Shown one piece after another: positions 8,382 through 18,149 of a stretch of DNA of 64,000 nucleotides; within the stretch, counting starts at the first letter, position 1; every line of letters begins with the position of its first letter. The translations under genes were made by a program, and so were the position numbers. This DNA is from Helianthus annuus (taxonomy: Eukaryota; Streptophyta; Magnoliopsida; Asterales; Asteraceae), in NCBI RefSeq assembly GCF_002127325.2, contig NC_035443.2:118236646-118300645 (forward strand), given 5' to 3'. Under the pieces are notes generated by a model. That model was not told the DNA's origin. It did no database searches and saw nothing but the letters and a program-made list of their open reading frames with translations.

Positions 8382-11300
8382 ATGTCGTGGTTAAGCAACT
8401 ATCTTTTCGGTCAATATTCTAACGAGTCAGTTGTTCCTGATTCTTACGAGGGGACCGCTATTTCTGACTCGTATGAGAAACCGGTCTCGTCCAACTTGAG
8501 GGAGGCAGAGGTTGTATCTGGCATTCGTTATTGTGATAACACGGTGAAGCTGGATTTGAATACCCCTGTGGAGGACCCTTACGCACAACAAGGTTATTCG
8601 AATTTCGGTTACGGTGGCGAGTACAGCTTTATACAGCAGGAGTGTTATCCAAACGACAGTTACGGTTGTCAACAGAGCTTACAAGGTTATTCGAATTTCG
8701 GTTACGGTGGCGAGCAAAGCTTTGTACAGCAGGAGTGTTATCCAAACCACAGTTACGGTTGTGAACAGAGCTTTGAACATCAAGTCTATTCGAACCTCGG
8801 TGATGATGGTGAGCCGGAGGATGTGTCTGTTGACGAGGAAGGCTGTTACCCGGTTACATTTTCGTTTGATACAACGCAGACCTTTTCGTCACGTAAAGAG
8901 TTGGTGCGTTGGGTACAAGACACGGCAAAAGACAATGGTTACCTCGTTGTGATTAAGAGGTCGAATAAAAGAGGAGAGAATTACAAGATTTGGTTTCAAT
9001 GTACTTTTGATGGGGAGCATAAGAGTATAGCTACACAGAGGAAAACGGGTAGCAAGAAAATAGGCTGCCCGTTCGAGATGATTGGGTTTTCGGAATCATC
9101 CGGAAGTGTTTGGAGGATCGAGGTGACGAAGGCGAAGCATAACCACACTCCTATTGAAAACTTAGAGGGTCACGCGTATGCGAGAAGGCTTTCTTCGGAG
9201 GATAAAAAACTGGTTAAGGAGCTGGCAGAGCAAGATATTCCCAACCAAAGTATCTGGCGAACGCTGACAAAAAACAATCCGAAAGCTTATTCCGAAACAT
9301 ATACACAACGCTGTTCAGAAGATCAACGCCGAAAAAAATGTCGGTAAGTCTCCGATGCAAAAACTTGAAAACATTCTTCTCGAAAAAGATTAGACTTATT
9401 ACATGCGCACGAATGAGATATCGAACGAAGTTGAAGATGTCTTCTTTGTTCACAAAAAATCATTCACTATGTGGTGTGCCTTCCCGCATGTGCTAATGAT
9501 TGACGCCACCTACAAAACGAACATGTACAACCTGCCATTTGTTCAGGTCGTAGGCATGACGTCGACAAACAAATCGTTTACGGCTGCTTGTGCGGTAATT
9601 TCCGCTGAGAAGTTAGAGAACTACCTATGGGTGTTGCAGAGGATCAAGTCTATGCTGGTAGGATGTATGGAACCGCGCGTGATTTTAACAGACATGGATT
9701 TTGCGCTAATGAACGCGTATGAACAAGTTTTTCCAAAAGCGCATAAGTATCTTTGTCGGTTCCATATTCCACAAAATATTAATAAGAACAGCAAGAAGAA
9801 ATTCTCTGACAAGGAGTGGAAAGAATTCGTACGTACATTTTGGACATTGTGCGAGTCTACGACCGAGGAAATATACAGGTATAACTTGGAAAACTTTGAA
9901 GCATAGCTGAAAGAAGATGACCGTGAACGTGGGTATTTCTTACATAATTATGTTCAAATTTTATATAATAACAAAAACTGACTATTTACGTTTTTTAATT
10001 TTAGAGGTTTTTGATTATTTGAAGAAATCCTGGTTGGATCCGTACCGTGAAAAGTTTGTATCTTGCTGGATTAACAAAACTATCAACTTTCACCAAACTA
10101 CGACTAACAGGGTTGAGGGCATGCATGCAACACTAAAAAGTCACTTTCCAAGTCATCGTAACACACTGGATAAACTTGTACTGTAAGTTGATCATGATGT
10201 TGATAGACAATACGCCGAGATTAGAAGTAGCTTTGAAACAAGCCTCCGAAAAGTGATGACGCACCACAAGAATCAGCCCATGCTTGCATATATTCTCAGA
10301 AAGGTTTCAATATATGCGATTGAGCTTTTGAGTATGGAACTAAAACGTAAGGAAGACGGGTTGAGAGCCTACGGTGCAAGCTGTGGTTACCAACTTTTTA
10401 CCAGCTGTGGTTTGCCATGTGCCTGTCGTTTGGAAAAGTTGGAAAATAACGGTAATTAATATCTTTGACCTTTCTCGTTATGATTTTGCCACCTAATTTG
10501 TTTTCATCCACAGGTTAGCAACTCCGGATCACACACATAGACGTGTTCTGGAAGAAGCTTGACTTCAAGCCTGCAAGGAATAACATAGAGGATATCGATG
10601 TAGACGCGGAATTTGAAAAATTGAAACAACAGATCGATCCAACACCCCCTCAAGTGAAAATGAGCTTCTTTGAAAAGTTTCAGCAAATCCTCAATCAAGG
10701 GAACAATAACAAAAAACCTCCTTCTGTTCTGAAGAAAACTCGTGGTCGCCCAACATTGAAAACGCAGGAAGAAAGAAAGGTTGAAGCCGCTAGAAAAAGC
10801 TCGTACATTCCGTCAGAAGAAACTTGGGTCGAGTTCTCAGACGATCTTCCCCGTCACAGCTCGTACATATCACCCGAAGATTCTAGAAGACAAAAGAATA
10901 CCAAACCGCTCAACCTACACCCTGATTTCCCGATGATCAAGCTCGGTCCTAAGACGGATATAGCGATCCGCAACTACGCATCTCAGATTCCCAAAGTGAT
11001 CCATCCATACATCGTTAGAATAAAGGACGTGAAACCAGATGGTCATTGTGGGTTTCGATCGGTGGCTGTTGGGTTAGGAGTGAAACAAAATTCATATTTG
11101 ATGATCCAGAAACAACTTATAAAGGAGTTACGTATGAACGAATCGCTTTGGAGGCAGGTTTTCGATCCGGAAAACATAGGACATTATGATGCGCTGGTTA
11201 GACGGATCGATTTCAAGGGGGTGGGACGAGCAGGTATCGAAAATTACATGACGATGCCTGAGACGGGGTTTCTTATTGCCCAATGATACGATATGATTGT

Positions 11301-11598
11301 TCACACCTTCGACATTCGTGGGAGCGATACAATTTTCCCTCTGCTGGGCGGGCCAAACGAAGCTGAGGAACCTCACCTGGTGGTTGCGGTTATGTTCGTC
11401 GACGATGGGCATTTCATGCATGTAGAGCTTGGAGGTTGTTATCCAATGCCTCCCCCAAACCTACTCTGGACAGCGAACAGAACAGAGCGCACAACAGCCT
11501 GGCATACATTATACAGGGATCAGATCAACGCGTACAAAATGCTTACGTATCGTCCCCCTGACCTTAATGTAACCCCATATGTTCACGATGTATGTTAA
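8382..11598 (+). pseudogene. FAR1-type MULE transposase with C-terminal OTU domain, broken
   Basis: The first ATG (8382, MSWLSNYLFG) begins a tail with two ~31-residue copies built on YSNFGYGGE and QQECYPN. A FAR1/WRKY-like DNA-binding region follows (about 8850-9160; C at GCPFE, HNH at AKHNHTP). The transposase core has Asp codons at 9502 (MIDATYK) and 9691 (LTDMD), a CRFH motif and Glu at 10115 (NRVEGMH). A SWIM-like CGLPCAC follows near 10420. The OTU domain has DGHC (catalytic Cys codon 11047) and GHFMH (His codons 11410 and 11419). Introns are likely at about 9930-10001 and 10450-10513. Damage: a one-base shift near 9295 and in-frame stops at 9391, 9904, 10184 and 11284. An intact version would cut and insert the element; the OTU part would be a deubiquitinase-like protease. 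Confidence 0.85.
8590..8790 (+). repeat. Two-copy coding tandem repeat (~93 bp) in the transposase N-terminus
   Basis: Blocks starting near 8590 and 8683 share GGTTATTCGAATTTCGG, CAGCAGGAGTGTTATCC and AGTTACGGTTGT, with a third partial unit after them. The encoded Tyr/Gln/Gly-rich repeats resemble low-complexity, condensate-type sequence. Confidence 0.8.
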
Positions 11599-11997
11599 AT
11601 GTGTTTAATAATAATCACGTTTGTGTTTGTTCAATATATGCGTTACATCACGTTAAAAACCGAATGTCACCGACACGACCCAATCAGATTCAATACGCAC
11701 TTGTACGACCCAAAATGACAATATACATCATAATACTACAAATAATGAAAAAAACGTCATGTTCATGTACGGTAGACAGCTGATACACATAACACTACTC
11801 ATAGGAGTACTTGTGCTTTCAAACCAAAATGATACGATATAATGGAATATGACATCACACGTAACCGATTTGATCCGGAACTTGCAGTATAGTCCATATA
11901 TTAAAAAAATGATGTATAATGGAAAAAGCGTAAAATTTAGACTATTATCGACGCGTTTGTGAATTAAAAACAATTTTAAAAAAATAAAAAAAGGCCC

Positions 11998-12074
11998 TAA
12001 GCGCCGCGCTTTGACCTAAGCGAGGCGCTTTGGACCTCAAAGCGCCGCGCTATGGCCATAGCGGGGCGCTTCGG
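11998..12074. repeat. GC-rich palindromes 3a and 3b, between the two MULE genes
   Basis: Two palindromes sit side by side. The first (11998-12030) is diverged, with GACCTAAGCGAGGCGCTT in its second arm. The second (12038-12074) is AAAGCGCCGCGCTATGG plus its near inverse. They lie between the end of the OTU gene and the leader of the second gene. Confidence 0.8.
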
Positions 12075-12310
12075 TCCATCATTTAAGCTGAAGCGGGGCA
12101 GCTTCTCCCCCATTTCAACCACAAACACAAAAACACACACAAAGGTGCGATTTCACACACTTGAGCCGGAGATCTTCGTTTTCAAGCTTTCAACCGCTAA
12201 AAGGTAAGATCGAACACCCTTAATCATTTTGGTTAAATGTACATGTTGAAATTTGTGTTGATTGGGGCGGGTTTTGATGATCCGGCTGGGTTCTATTCTT
12301 CAAAATGAAG

Positions 12311-12352
12311 AACCAAAGCGCCGCGCCGAGGCCAAAGCGGGGCGCTTTGGTT
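12311..12352. repeat. GC-rich palindrome 4 (inside the intron)
   Basis: 42 nt, AACCAAAGCGCCGCGCC to its near inverse, including GGGGCGCTTTGGTT. The central TATGGCCATA of the other copies is changed to CGAGGCCAAA. Confidence 0.8.
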
Positions 12353-12359
12353 CATGTTT

Positions 12360-12608
12360 ATTTTATTTATTTATTTATTATTTGTTTAATATTATTTGTT
12401 TATTATTTAAATTGTTTAATAATATTATTTGTTTATTATTTTATATTTAATATTATTTAAATTGTTAAATAATATTTGTTTATTATTTTATATTTAATAT
12501 TATTTGTTTATTATTTAAATTGTTTAATAATATTATTTGTTTATTATTTTATATTTAATATTATTTGTTTATTATTTAAATTGTTTAATAATATTATTTA
12601 TTTATTAT
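12360..12608 (+). repeat. AT-rich tandem repeat, 61-bp period
   Basis: Units built on TTTATTATTTAAATTG, TTTAATAATATTATT and TTTATATTTAATATT recur at a 61-bp spacing (for example starting at 12476 and 12537). The left part is a degenerate copy. It fills most of the predicted intron; the Phe/Ile/Leu-rich frames across it are artefacts. Confidence 0.85.
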
Positions 12609-12625
12609 CTTTTAAACGTGCAGGG

Positions 12626-13997
12626 ATGGATTCCTCCGATGACGAGATTGAGCATATGGAGGCTGAGGGAGAGGTGGGAGAGGAGGGAGAGGAGGTATGT
12701 CCGTACCTGCAGTTTCCGCAGGGGTCATGGGCGAGGAGGAGATGCGCTAGGTTGCGCACCATGGAGATTGGGGGGCATGTAGGGATAGACTGGGAGCTGC
12801 TGGAGACCGTGGGAGAGGCTGCGCGGACGCGTGATATACTTGGACTAGATACTCCTTGGTCGCGCCTCTTTCAGACAGCGATGGAGGACTCGTACCGTGA
12901 GCTTATGGTCGAGTTTCTTTCTACGTTTACATATGAGCCGCATCCGGCGGATTACGTGGAGGACCCGGATTTTCCAGTCCATGAGGTTACATTCCGTCTC
13001 GCCGGTCAGCAGTTTGTCATGAGTGTGCGGGAGTTTGCTGTCCATACAGGTTTGTACACAGAGCCCGAGCTTTATACTGATTTATATACGCAGGGGGTTA
13101 GGCAGATGGACAGGCAGACGCTTATTAGTTTCTGGAGGGCCATTTCCAGGGTTCCCTTTGGGAAATCCTGGCAAAATGCCACCACTATTAGAGACCCCCT
13201 TGTACCGATACCTGCACCATATTATCGGGTCATCTATCGTGCCGCGGGGTACCAGCAGGGAGAAGGTCAACCTCAGTGACCTTTTCTTTCTATACTGCCT
13301 ACTTCGCGGCCAGACCTGCGATCTAGCAGGCTGCCTGGCAGATTACTTTGCCACAGCATACCACCAGCAGCTCCGCGGGAAGCTGCACGGTGGCTCATAC
13401 ATCACCGCCATTGCACGCTCGCTAGGGATCGTGCCCGAGAGTGATCCGGAGCTGTCCGCGCCGATCCCGTCGACTACGTTGGGCCGCGCGTCAGTATGTA
13501 GCATGCAGATATCCCGTGTCTTTGATGTTGGTCTGAGGTTCAAGGGTCGTGACGGGCTGATTTGGCAGCCGGAGGTGTTGCCGGAGGTCATCCCGGTTGT
13601 TATTGAGGTGAGGCCTGGAGTGTTAGCCCCTCCTCATGTTCAGGAGGCCGCTCGGCAGGCTCAGCTACATGCTCTGGGCCTCGATCAGCCTCAGGGCGAG
13701 CCTCAGGCTCAGCCTCAGGCTCAGGCTCAGCCTGTATTCGAGGATCCGGCTCAGGAGGAGCAGGTCGAGGAGATCCCGGTACCACCAGTTCAGCTAGCTC
13801 CTGAGCCGCCACAGTACCCGCAGCATGTTTACGCTGACCTGCCTCCGGCAGCGCGTGAGGTGGCTCGGGACTTCGACCGACGCCTCAGACGCCAGGGCGC
13901 ACGCATTGACTGGATCTTCGAGACGCTCGTTGCTCTACGAGAGCTCGCTGGGTTGCCTCCACTTCCCCTCCCACCGTCCCCACCGCACGAGGATTAG
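12626..13997 (+). pseudogene. Athila ORF1-like domain protein carried by the MULE, one frameshift
   Basis: It starts MDSSDDEIEHMEAEGE. The middle (about 12830-13420) has the layout I associate with the Arabidopsis retrotransposon (Athila) ORF1 domain: an EFLSTFTY and VTFRLAGQQF stretch, REFAVHTGL, FWRAIS, then YRYLHHIIG, LFFLYCLLRG and GGSYITAIARSLGI. The tail is Pro/Gln-rich (a QPQAQPQAQAQP run) and ends with an amphipathic helix. The reading frame changes once at about 13195, at a run of five C: the first frame carries the N-terminal part and the second the rest to the stop at 13995. It could be a real mutation or a sequencing indel. The function of this domain is unknown. It is unusual as a MULE passenger because it is typical of Gypsy retroelements. 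Confidence 0.65.
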
Positions 13998-14075
13998 TAC
14001 CTTAGTTTGTTTGTTTAGTGTTTTGTTATGTATTATGTACTCAGTTGTACCTTTTTGTTTTGTATGTACAAACTG

Positions 14076-14081
14076 ATATAT

Positions 14082-14149
<68 letters not shown>
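14076..14149. repeat. (TA)n microsatellite in the MULE
   Basis: About 74 nt of almost pure TA repeat lies 80 bp after the stop codon of the second MULE gene. Confidence 0.95.
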
Positions 14150-14150
<1 letters not shown>

Positions 14151-14425
14151 CAGTTAATCTTCTATTTACATCACGTTGGTTTTGGATTGTTTACGTTTAA
14201 TTCTTATGGTTTTCTGTACATTTTATTAAACGTGTTCGTTTAATTTAACAAAATAAACTACGTTAAGAACTTATATTATATACGTTCTATAAAAATAATG
14301 ATGTAATGACGTGTAATAAAACTCAAATAAAAATTTTTCCTCCAAAAATCCCTACCAAACTAATCCAACCAAAAATCCCTACCAAACTAACCCACATCCC
14401 ACCTGTTTCAAAAAAAAAAAAAAAA

Positions 14426-14488
14426 CATCCAAAACACCGCGTTATGGCCAAAGCGGGGCGCTTTGGCCATAGCGCGGCGCTTTGGATG
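14426..14488. repeat. GC-rich palindrome 5 (compound, at the right terminal repeat)
   Basis: A 63-nt compound palindrome: CATCCAAAACACCGCG at one end is mirrored by CGGCGCTTTGGATG at the other, with GGCCAAAGCG-GGGCGCTTTGGCC in the middle. One arm shows CpG-to-TpG type changes (ACACCGCGTT for GCGCCGCGCT). It overlaps the inner edge of the right terminal repeat. Confidence 0.85.
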
Positions 14489-14526
14489 TGCAAAAAGACA
14501 AATGACGTGTGCGAATAGACCATGCC
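14459..14526. repeat. MULE terminal inverted repeat, right
   Basis: This is the inverse of 8074-8141 with scattered mismatches, ending ACCATGCC. It is followed by the TTTATAAA target duplication at 14527-14534. Confidence 0.75.
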
Positions 14527-14693
14527 TTTATAAAACTAAAGTTGTGGATATTTTTTTAAGTAATTAATGATTTGGGTAATTAATGCCAACCATTTCTCTC
14601 TCCTGGCCACCATTCTCTCTCCTGAAAGGTTGACTTTTGGGTATATTTAACAACAATCTTTTTTAAAGGAGACACGAAGATGTCTATCTTACA

Positions 14694-14891
14694 TTTTTTT
14701 TCGAAAGGTAAATTTTATTAAAAAACTGGCCGGCTTGGCCAAAAAAACACAGGACCGAACCCCACCACTACAACATATACAATGGATAATTACACTAATC
14801 TCTCCATACTAAGTTACTACTAATCTTGGAACAACTTTCTAACCAAAAGAAACCTAGAGACTTCACGTCTATATTACATAGACTGAAAACT
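14694..14891 (-). mobile_element. LINE 3' tail 1 (5'-truncated)
   Basis: On the minus strand it ends GGCCAAGCCGGCC, then TTTAATAAAATTTACC and TTTCGAAAAAAAA. TATCTTACA at 14685-14693 is repeated at 14892-14900, as a target duplication. No coding sequence remains. Confidence 0.7.
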
Positions 14892-15138
14892 TATCTTACA
14901 CACACCAAGCATATATTATTCCTTGCTTTTTGTATCGTCAGAAGAGATTTGTCACAAACCCAACATAACACTATTGAAGGGTCGGGGTGAAACTACGTTA
15001 AGGATAGCGATCACGCGCTTGAAGCAAAAAAGCTATAGTAGCTATTGTCATTTTCGATTTACTTTAGCAAAATATTTTTCGTAAAGGTTTATTGTCATTT
15101 CTTCTAACACTTGCATTATTTTACTATAAGGATCATGT

Positions 15139-15245
15139 TTTTTTTTTTTTTTTTTTTTTGAATGGTAACTTTCATTAGAAAAGAAAGCAGCCAGCCCAAA
15201 ACCGGGCAGCCCAGACAACAAAGCAAGAGATTACATAATTACTTA
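15139..15245 (-). mobile_element. LINE 3' tail 2 (5'-truncated, 107 bp)
   Basis: The minus strand reads GGGCTGCCCGGTTTTGGGC, TAATGAAAGTTACCATTC, then a run of about 21 A. AAGGATCATGT is duplicated on both sides (15128-15138 and 15246-15256). Confidence 0.8.
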
Positions 15246-15256
15246 AAGGATCATGT

Positions 15257-16039
15257 AAAATAAAACTTACATTCTTTCACAAAAAAAAAAAATGCAGTTG
15301 AGTTTTTATATATTTTCTACGATTAAGTTCTTATGGATTGTCATTTTGGATATACATGTATTTCATCAATAAATCAAACAAAGTTTTAGGACTGAACCGC
15401 TTGTGTTCTTGATCGAAAATATATATGTTTGATCACTGAAAGAAACTCATGAAATCAATTGATACGGACTAACCAACCCAGTACCCATGTTCATATCCTG
15501 CACGTTTCCATTTACCCACGTAGTATGCATGTTATTATCCCATGATTTCCATTTATCTCTATTTTAGTTATATCTCGTATGTATGCATGTGCACGTTTCC
15601 CTTTATGTTTGTAAGCCTATATAAGGCCAGTTAGTTTATGGAATGAAAGGAAGAAAAAGTTGCAAAAATTATTCTCTTATATTTACTTTCAATTTTAGTT
15701 TTTCAATTGTTCTTCGTTCGTAATTTGGAGACCACCGATCTCGAACACGGTTCTATCACTCATTTAAAAAGTACACCTTTTGTGAAACCAGCAGGGATCC
15801 ATAACCCATTTCAACCCGGGAATTTAAAGATACAGGAAAGAAACAACATCATAAAAGTTCAAAGCTTTATACAAATACAGACATTACAAGGCACCTTTTC
15901 AAGCATACAAATACAGGCATTACAAGCATTGTTATTGTAACAAAGAATGACCCTTCAGAACCGAGCACGAATACAACTACTAGACAATATATAAACGAGT
16001 TAACTATCATAGACCTAAAAAGATTGAACCCGAATACAC
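15257..16039. other. Non-coding stretch, possible LTR remnant
   Basis: There is no gene. 15465-15760 looks like part of an LTR on the plus strand: TATATAAGGCC at about 15618 resembles a TATA box and is followed by a T-rich U5-like stretch. However, I could not match TG/CA ends with equal 5-bp duplications, so no element is called. A frame at 15707-15940 has no recognisable product. Confidence 0.3.
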
Positions 16040-16055
16040 ACGAACATCAAATTTT

Positions 16056-16162
16056 TTTTTTTTTTTTTGAACGGCAAACTCACTTTATATATATATATAA
16101 AGAGCCAGCAAGGAGCTGGAAACAAAACAACAGACGCCAAAAAACAAAACAGACGACTCCAA
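16056..16162 (-). mobile_element. LINE 3' tail 3 (5'-truncated, 107 bp)
   Basis: The minus strand ends CCAGCTCCTTGCTGGCTC, TTTATA repeats, AAAGTGAGTTTGCCGTTC, then A's. A 16-bp target duplication, ACGAACATCAAATTTT, is exact at 16040-16055 and 16163-16178. Confidence 0.8.
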
Positions 16163-16228
16163 ACGAACATCAAATTTTACACAACAAAATGAATTTTCGG
16201 TAAAATCTACACCTCAAAATGACAAAAG

Positions 16229-16254
16229 AACAAGGGGGAGGGGGGGGGGGGGGT
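16229..16254. repeat. Poly-G run with quadruplex potential
   Basis: A run of 20 or more G broken by one A (AGGGGGAGGGG...) lies between LINE tail 3 and the end of the NETWORKED-like gene. On the gene strand it is C-rich and would fall in the 3' UTR. Assemblies are often wrong at such runs. Confidence 0.8.
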
Positions 16255-16400
16255 AACCTTCACTCCTCTATAAGGGAACTGCAGCGGTAGATTCACCATT
16301 AAATAACAATCCCCAAAATACCCCTTTCAATCTGGTGAACTCAAATGGGCTTCTGCTACTACTGCTGATGTTCTTGAAAGAATCTTTATCAGTTTTTGTT

Positions 16401-18149
16401 TTAAGAATAAAATTGTCTTATAGCTTCCCTTTTCTCTTCATCTTTCTGAATCAACTGTTCGTTTTGGATCTTGTTCTCGTCTCTCAGCCTGTCGAGTTCT
16501 TCCCTCAAGTTCACCAATTCATCATCGACAATTGTAACTTTTTCGGTTTCTTCATCGGTTTCTATTTCTTGTTGTTCAAGATCATCAATAACCACATATT
16601 CACAAGAAACATCACAGTAATCATGGTCAAAGTCAAAAGACTCGGAATAACTGTCGTATGACTTTTCGGATTCTTTTACTAACGGGGAAGTTTGGAATTT
16701 GGATAAGGGTAAGGGGCAAGATGTCCATGGAGTCAAGTGGCGGTTACCGCTTTCGAATTTGACTTGATCGTATTTTTCTGCTAATGATCGGTGGGCTCGA
16801 TATAGCTCCTCGACGATGCTAATAAGCTCGGGTCGTTTCTTGTAATACATTTCTGCACGTTTGGCGAATGAATCTGCATCTTCTTCGATGAGTTTAAGCA
16901 TTGCTTCTGTCTTCTCGTCCAATTCTGTATCAAAAAATGGTAATTTAAGTTTTATATTTTTTGTTCTTGTACATTTAGAAAGCAGCATAGAAAAGGCATA
17001 ATAATAACAGAAATGCAAAGAGATAGAAGGCAAATATAGTTTTCATCCTACAATGGTTCATGTTATTCTTATCCCAAACAGGTAAAAATTTATAAAAAAT
17101 AGCCCTTTTGACTAACTTACAATTTATTTTTTTAATTTGTAAAAAAATCAATCCAATGAGTACGTGTCATCTGGCATAGCAGATCCATTCTCTTGCGTCA
17201 AGAGATGTCAAATTGGTGCAATGCAAATCCAATCGGCTCGTCTCATTTTCTTGTGGAGCGGCAAGTCATGGTGTCGCAATGGATATCATGTCTTTTTGGC
17301 TTAGACCAACAAATTTTTTTATTACCTTTTCTTGGCATAGGAATTGCGCCAATTGGCCCAATGGGATGACATGTGGCCAAATCTCACTGGTTTAAACATA
17401 TTTTTCGATAGTTAAACGAAATTCAAAGATTTGTTTGCCTAACTTACAAGTCAATGGGTCAAAAGAGCTAATTTGACGATTTTCTTTTTAAGAAAAAAGG
17501 TGAAAGAGGCTAAGAGTCATCCGAGACTCCAAGTGTATTTACAACAGGTTAATTTGGTACAGTTGTATACTAATTAACATATAAGGCACCCGTAGTGGGG
17601 CTTGATATCACGCCAAAAACAAGCATGGCGCCCCATAGCGCCGCCCAACACCACTACGGCCGGCGCTATGGGGTCTTGAATTCCAGCCCCCGTGAAGATG
17701 ATAGCGCCGTGGCCCATCCTCCCCCACTCACACACATATATATAAAGCCCCATACATATATAACCCCACTACACCCTCCTGTGATATAAAGCCCCATAAA
17801 GCCGCCCCTCTCTTACGCGTTTCGCCACTTGTCACATAACGCCCCCCTAAGGGGCTTTATGACTACACATGGTCTAATGAGCATCACTAAACTTAGGTGA
17901 TCCGGTAGCTACATAAAAATTCCTAAATGATTCAGATACACTAGTTACTTATATTATTGGGGTGAACCTGATCCAGGCGGTTTTCATATAGGCGTTCATC
18001 ATCTCTGTCTGTCTGATATGTAACTACTATTAATCTGTATATAATTTACCTGCAAGAGTGGAGTGTAACCATGGAGACTTGCTGGGGGTGGTGTTGGTCT
18101 GAGTATCAAACCACCACCAGTGGGCTGATAACTTGCTCATCCCCTCCAT
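16401..18149 (-). CDS. NETWORKED 3-like actin-binding protein (NAB domain), two exons, frameshifted tail
   Basis: Coding exons are 18050-18149 and 16401-16924. The donor GTAAAT lies at plus 18044-18049, the acceptor GATACAG just right of 16924, and the codon is split G|AA, giving 207 residues. Exon 1 encodes [17 protein letters not shown] and exon 2 continues [20 protein letters not shown] and [12 protein letters not shown]: a complete NAB domain (residues ~4-85), which binds actin filaments and marks plant NETWORKED/KIP1-like proteins. An acidic spacer and a coiled coil ([13 protein letters not shown], residues ~170-200) follow. The frame stops at [10 protein letters not shown] shifted frame to 16268 carries SPFEFTRLKGVFWGLLFNG, which looks like the lost native C-terminus. 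The start could also be the second Met (18140). The intron holds a Harbinger-type MITE. Confidence 0.85.
17585..17874. mobile_element. Harbinger-like MITE in the NETWORKED gene intron
   Basis: The left end GGCACCCGTAGTGGGGCTT and the inverted right end GACCATGTGTAGTCATAAAG share the ACC-GTAGT core. Flanking TAA (17582-17584 and 17875-17877) fits the 3-bp TWA duplication of PIF/Harbinger elements. The interior has several AAAGCCCC and GGCGCTATGGGG blocks. It is 290 bp with no coding capacity, and lies wholly within the intron. Confidence 0.65.

Larger units (their letters stand above)
12204..12623 (+). other. Likely 5' UTR intron of the second MULE gene
   Basis: A good donor (AAG-GTAAGAT, exon end at 12203) follows a CA-rich, untranslated leader (12100-12203). 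A good acceptor (TTTAAACGTGCAG, 12611-12623) lies two bases before the ATG at 12626. The intron is very AT-rich and contains palindrome 4 and a 61-bp tandem repeat. Confidence 0.6.
8074..14526 (+). mobile_element. Complete, decayed Mutator-like element (MULE) with OTU and Athila-ORF1-like genes
   Basis: The ends (8074-8141 and the inverse of 14459-14526) align over about 65 bp. Both run from a GG-CATG block through TATTC-CACACG and GCGCCGCGCTATGGCC, with scattered mismatches. TTTATAAA flanks both sides as the target duplication. Inside are a FAR1-type transposase gene with a C-terminal OTU domain (8382-11598), a second gene with an Athila ORF1-like domain (12204-13997) and five clusters of a GC-rich palindrome. 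Frameshifts and stop codons in the transposase show that this copy cannot move itself, while the ends remain recognisable. Plant MULEs with extra protease domains are known; the exact combination and the palindromes are what make this one notable. Confidence 0.85.

Noticed and set aside
9403..9906. Transposase fragment as a separate gene
   Set aside because: It continues the same protein after a frameshift and a TAG at 9391; Asp codons and motif order show one broken gene.
8115..14488. The repeated GC-rich palindromes as a CRISPR-like array
   Set aside because: Spacing is irregular (hundreds to thousands of bp), there are no spacers or cas genes, and this is eukaryotic transposon DNA.
15465..15760. 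Second solo LTR
   Set aside because: Promoter-like and T-rich parts are suggestive, but no equal 5-bp duplication or matching TG/CA ends were found.
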